From: Chloroflexota bacterium
GTDB lineage: Bacteria; Chloroflexota; Limnocylindria; Limnocylindrales; CSP1-4
DNA length: 6,580 nucleotides
NCBI GenBank assembly: GCA_013695255.1
Contig: JACDAV010000332.1
Coordinates: forward strand, 1-6,580
Direction: 5' to 3'
Part shown: positions 5,195-6,580 of the stretch, one piece after another
Layout of the letters: each line of letters starts with the position of its first letter
Numbering within the stretch: the first letter of the stretch is position 1
The notes under the pieces: model-generated
What the model saw: only the letters and a program-made list of their open reading frames with translations
Told to the model about the DNA's origin: nothing
Databases searched by the model: none
Made by a program: the position numbers and the translations under genes

Positions 5195-5706
5195 AGACCG
5201 TCATCGTCGGTTGCGGGCGCGTCGGCGCGACCCTTGCCGACCTGTTCGACCGGGCCGGCCACGAGGTGATCCTCCTGGATCTCGCGACCCGAGCCTTCGA
5301 CCGGCTTCCGGCGACGTTCTCCGGCAGCGCCATCCGGGGCGACGGGACCGATGAGGACACGCTGCGACGCGCCGGAGCCGCGGATGCGGATGTCTTCCTG
5401 GCCCTGACCGAGGGCGACAACCGGAACGTCATGGCCGCCCAGGTCGCAGCGGAGGCCCTCGGGGCCAAGCGGACGATCGCCAAGATCAACGATCCGCTCC
5501 GTGCGGCCGCCTACGCCGAGCTCGGCCTGGCCACCCTCTGCCGGACGTCGCTCATGGCGGACGCCGTGGCGGGCTACGTCGGCCTGCCCGTCTCCGGGCT
5601 GCCGGGCATCCGCACGCCGAGCGGCACCCACCACGATGGTCAGCATCACGCCACGGAAGCGCCCGCCAGCGTCGGGCAGGGTGCCGTCCGCGGCCAGGAG
5701 GTCTGA
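5191..5706 (+). CDS. trkA: Short TrkA-type protein, RCK_N (NAD-binding) domain only
   Basis: This 171-residue protein has a Rossmann-type RCK N-domain (about 1-130), the regulatory module of K+ transporters and channels. The dinucleotide motif is GCGRVG (Gly7, Gly9, Gly12), and Asp30 ends the second strand as expected for NAD(H)-type binding. DGTDEDTLRRAG and ALTEGDNRN are typical of TrkA N-domains. The RCK_C (TrkA_C) domain is missing. Instead, from about 135 there is a disordered Gly/Pro/His-rich tail with two HH pairs (147-148 and 152-153). No frameshift is evident, since the downstream gene starts cleanly after the stop, so the short form looks natural. The GTG start is fixed by the AGGAGG site and overlaps the previous stop by four bases. 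It probably assembles with the full-length TrkA protein encoded three bases later. Confidence 0.9.
   Translation: MKTVIVGCGRVGATLADLFDRAGHEVILLDLATRAFDRLPATFSGSAIRGDGTDEDTLRRAGAADADVFLALTEGDNRNVMAAQVAAEALGAKRTIAKINDPLRAAAYAELGLATLCRTSLMADAVAGYVGLPVSGLPGIRTPSGTHHDGQHHATEAPASVGQGAVRGQEV
5696..5701 (+). promoter_or_regulatory. Strong ribosome binding site for the second TrkA gene
   Basis: AGGAGG lies eight bases before ATG 5710 and within the last codons of the short TrkA gene. It settles the ATG as the start. Confidence 0.75.
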
Positions 5707-5709
5707 GCG

Positions 5710-6390
5710 ATGTTCGTGCTCGTCGTGGGCGGCGGGAAGGTCGGCTACTACCTCAGCCGGGAGCTCATCGAGAGCGGGCACGAGGTCGTGCTGATGGAGA
5801 AGGACCGCCCCCGTGCGGACCAGATCGCCGACGAGATCGGCTCGGTCGTCGTGCCGCACGACGGGTGCGAGGGCAAGTACCTCGCCGAGGCCGGCGCCAA
5901 CCGGGCGGACATCGTGGCCGCGGTCACCGGCGACGACGAGGACAACCTGGTCATCTGCCAGATGGCGCGTCACCACTTCGACGTGAAGCGAACGATTGCG
6001 CGCGTGAACAACCCGAAGAACGAGCGCCTGTTCAAGCACCTCGGCGTGGACGAGATCATCAGCCCGACGCGGATGATCCTGGGCTCGATCGAGCAGGACA
6101 TTCCCGTCCACGAGCTGCTCCACCTGGCGGCCCTCGGCGAGGGCGAGCTGGAGCTGATCGAGGCGCACCTGCAGGCTGGTTCGCCGGCCGTGGGGCGAGC
6201 GACGAAGGACCTCGAGATCCCGGCCGGGTGCGCGTTGTTCGCCTACATCCGGGAGGGCGTCGCCGCTCCCCTCGGGCCGGAAACGGTGCTGCGGGAGGGC
6301 GACAAGGTCATCGCCATCGGCAAGACCGAATGCGAGACCCTCCTCCACGAGCAGCTCATCGGCGCGGCGGAGGCACTCGACGGCCGCTGA
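5710..6390 (+). CDS. trkA: Full-length TrkA-type K+ transport regulator (RCK_N + RCK_C)
   Basis: This 226-residue protein has the standard one-unit KtrA/CeoB size. The RCK_N domain (1-135) carries GGGKVG (Gly7, Gly9, Gly12) and Glu30 at the end of the second strand, which suggests NAD(H)-type nucleotide binding. The DGCEGKYLAEAG, TGDDEDNLVICQMA and ARVNNPKN motifs are typical. The RCK_C domain (about 140-220) is marked by ELELIEAHL, GSPAVGRATKDLEIPAGC and VLREGDKVIAIG. Such proteins form cytoplasmic rings that gate TrkH/KtrB pores, but no pore gene is here; the nearby carrier is KimA-like. M. tuberculosis has a comparable block, Rv2690c (permease), ceoB and ceoC. The gene starts three bases after the short TrkA gene and is its certain operon partner. 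Confidence 0.94.
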   Translation: MFVLVVGGGKVGYYLSRELIESGHEVVLMEKDRPRADQIADEIGSVVVPHDGCEGKYLAEAGANRADIVAAVTGDDEDNLVICQMARHHFDVKRTIARVNNPKNERLFKHLGVDEIISPTRMILGSIEQDIPVHELLHLAALGEGELELIEAHLQAGSPAVGRATKDLEIPAGCALFAYIREGVAAPLGPETVLREGDKVIAIGKTECETLLHEQLIGAAEALDGR

Positions 6391-6457
6391 CGGGCGAGGG
6401 TCGGCTCAGGGGCGCGGCGACTACCTCCCCTCACGGCTCGTCTCGGCCCCCGGAGCG

Positions 6458-6580
6458 CTGCGCCGCTCACTGATCGTCTGGGGCTGGGGCCAGCTGGCCG
6501 CCGGCGATCGCCGCGGGCGGCTCGGGCCGCCGGTCCAGCTGGCCGCGCTGGTGGTCCTCTGGCTGGCGGCGCCGCACGCG
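6458..6580 (+). CDS. Partial membrane-protein-like open frame at the right edge
   Basis: The frame through 6467-6580 reads RRSLIVWGWGQLAAGDRRGRLG, then a hydrophobic stretch VQLAALVVLWLAAP, and runs off the window. A GWGQ-x3-G-x3-G motif before a membrane segment is common in small multi-pass proteins whose first helix starts with G-x-GQ-x-YNG-like sequence. The frame is open back into the TrkA gene, but no ATG, GTG or TTG occurs in it between 6391 and the motif. The position given begins at a CTG and is arbitrary. A rare start codon, a sequence error, or a non-coding frame are all possible. Confidence 0.35.
   Translation, partial: MRRSLIVWGWGQLAAGDRRGRLGPPVQLAALVVLWLAAPHA

Noticed and set aside
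4624..6348. Long minus-strand open frame opposite the stress protein and TrkA genes
   Set aside because: Same reasoning: the plus-strand genes have clear domains and ribosome binding sites, and the antisense product has none.

Overview
The window is 6,580 bp of very GC-rich bacterial DNA in which most third codon positions are G or C. GTG starts are common, genes overlap by four bases, and weak -10 boxes of the form TAnnnT sit close to start codons. With the gene content (CsoR, a KimA-type permease, paired TrkA/RCK proteins), this fits a high-GC Chloroflexota lineage (Limnocylindria-like) or an actinobacterium. The taxon is an inference, since no rRNA or marker gene is present.

Layout. (1) Minus strand, 1-927: a two-gene operon read leftwards, encoding a small four-cysteine zinc-ribbon protein followed, through an ATGA overlap, by a PD-(D/E)xK-nuclease-like protein cut by the window edge. 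(2) 935-1353, plus strand: a copper-sensing CsoR repressor with all its ligand residues. Its promoter holds a near-perfect CsoR-type palindrome, so it very probably regulates itself. (3) 1354-1801: 448 bp without a convincing gene. It holds DnaA-box-like 9-mers, two of them in an 11-bp inverted repeat, then a good sigma-70-like promoter pointing right, a run of hairpins that may be an unrecognised structured RNA, and a -10 box next to the following start codon. (4) 1802-2524: a YfcE-type metallophosphoesterase. (5) 2591-6390: a potassium-related cluster comprising a KimA-like K+ importer of the APC superfamily, a universal stress protein, a short TrkA protein with only the NAD-binding domain, and a full-length TrkA protein (RCK_N plus RCK_C). 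(6) 6391-6580: an open frame with membrane-protein character that runs off the right edge and lacks a visible standard start.

How the genes work together. The KimA-like protein is the predicted potassium entry route. The two RCK proteins are of the type that senses NAD(H), nucleotides or ions and gates K+ transporters, but no TrkH/KtrB pore subunit is encoded here. Permease plus two TrkA proteins recalls the Rv2690c-ceoB-ceoC neighbourhood of Mycobacterium tuberculosis, so the arrangement is not unique. The idea that RCK subunits gate a KimA-type carrier is the most interesting hypothesis in the window. No mobile element, CRISPR array, tRNA or rRNA was seen.
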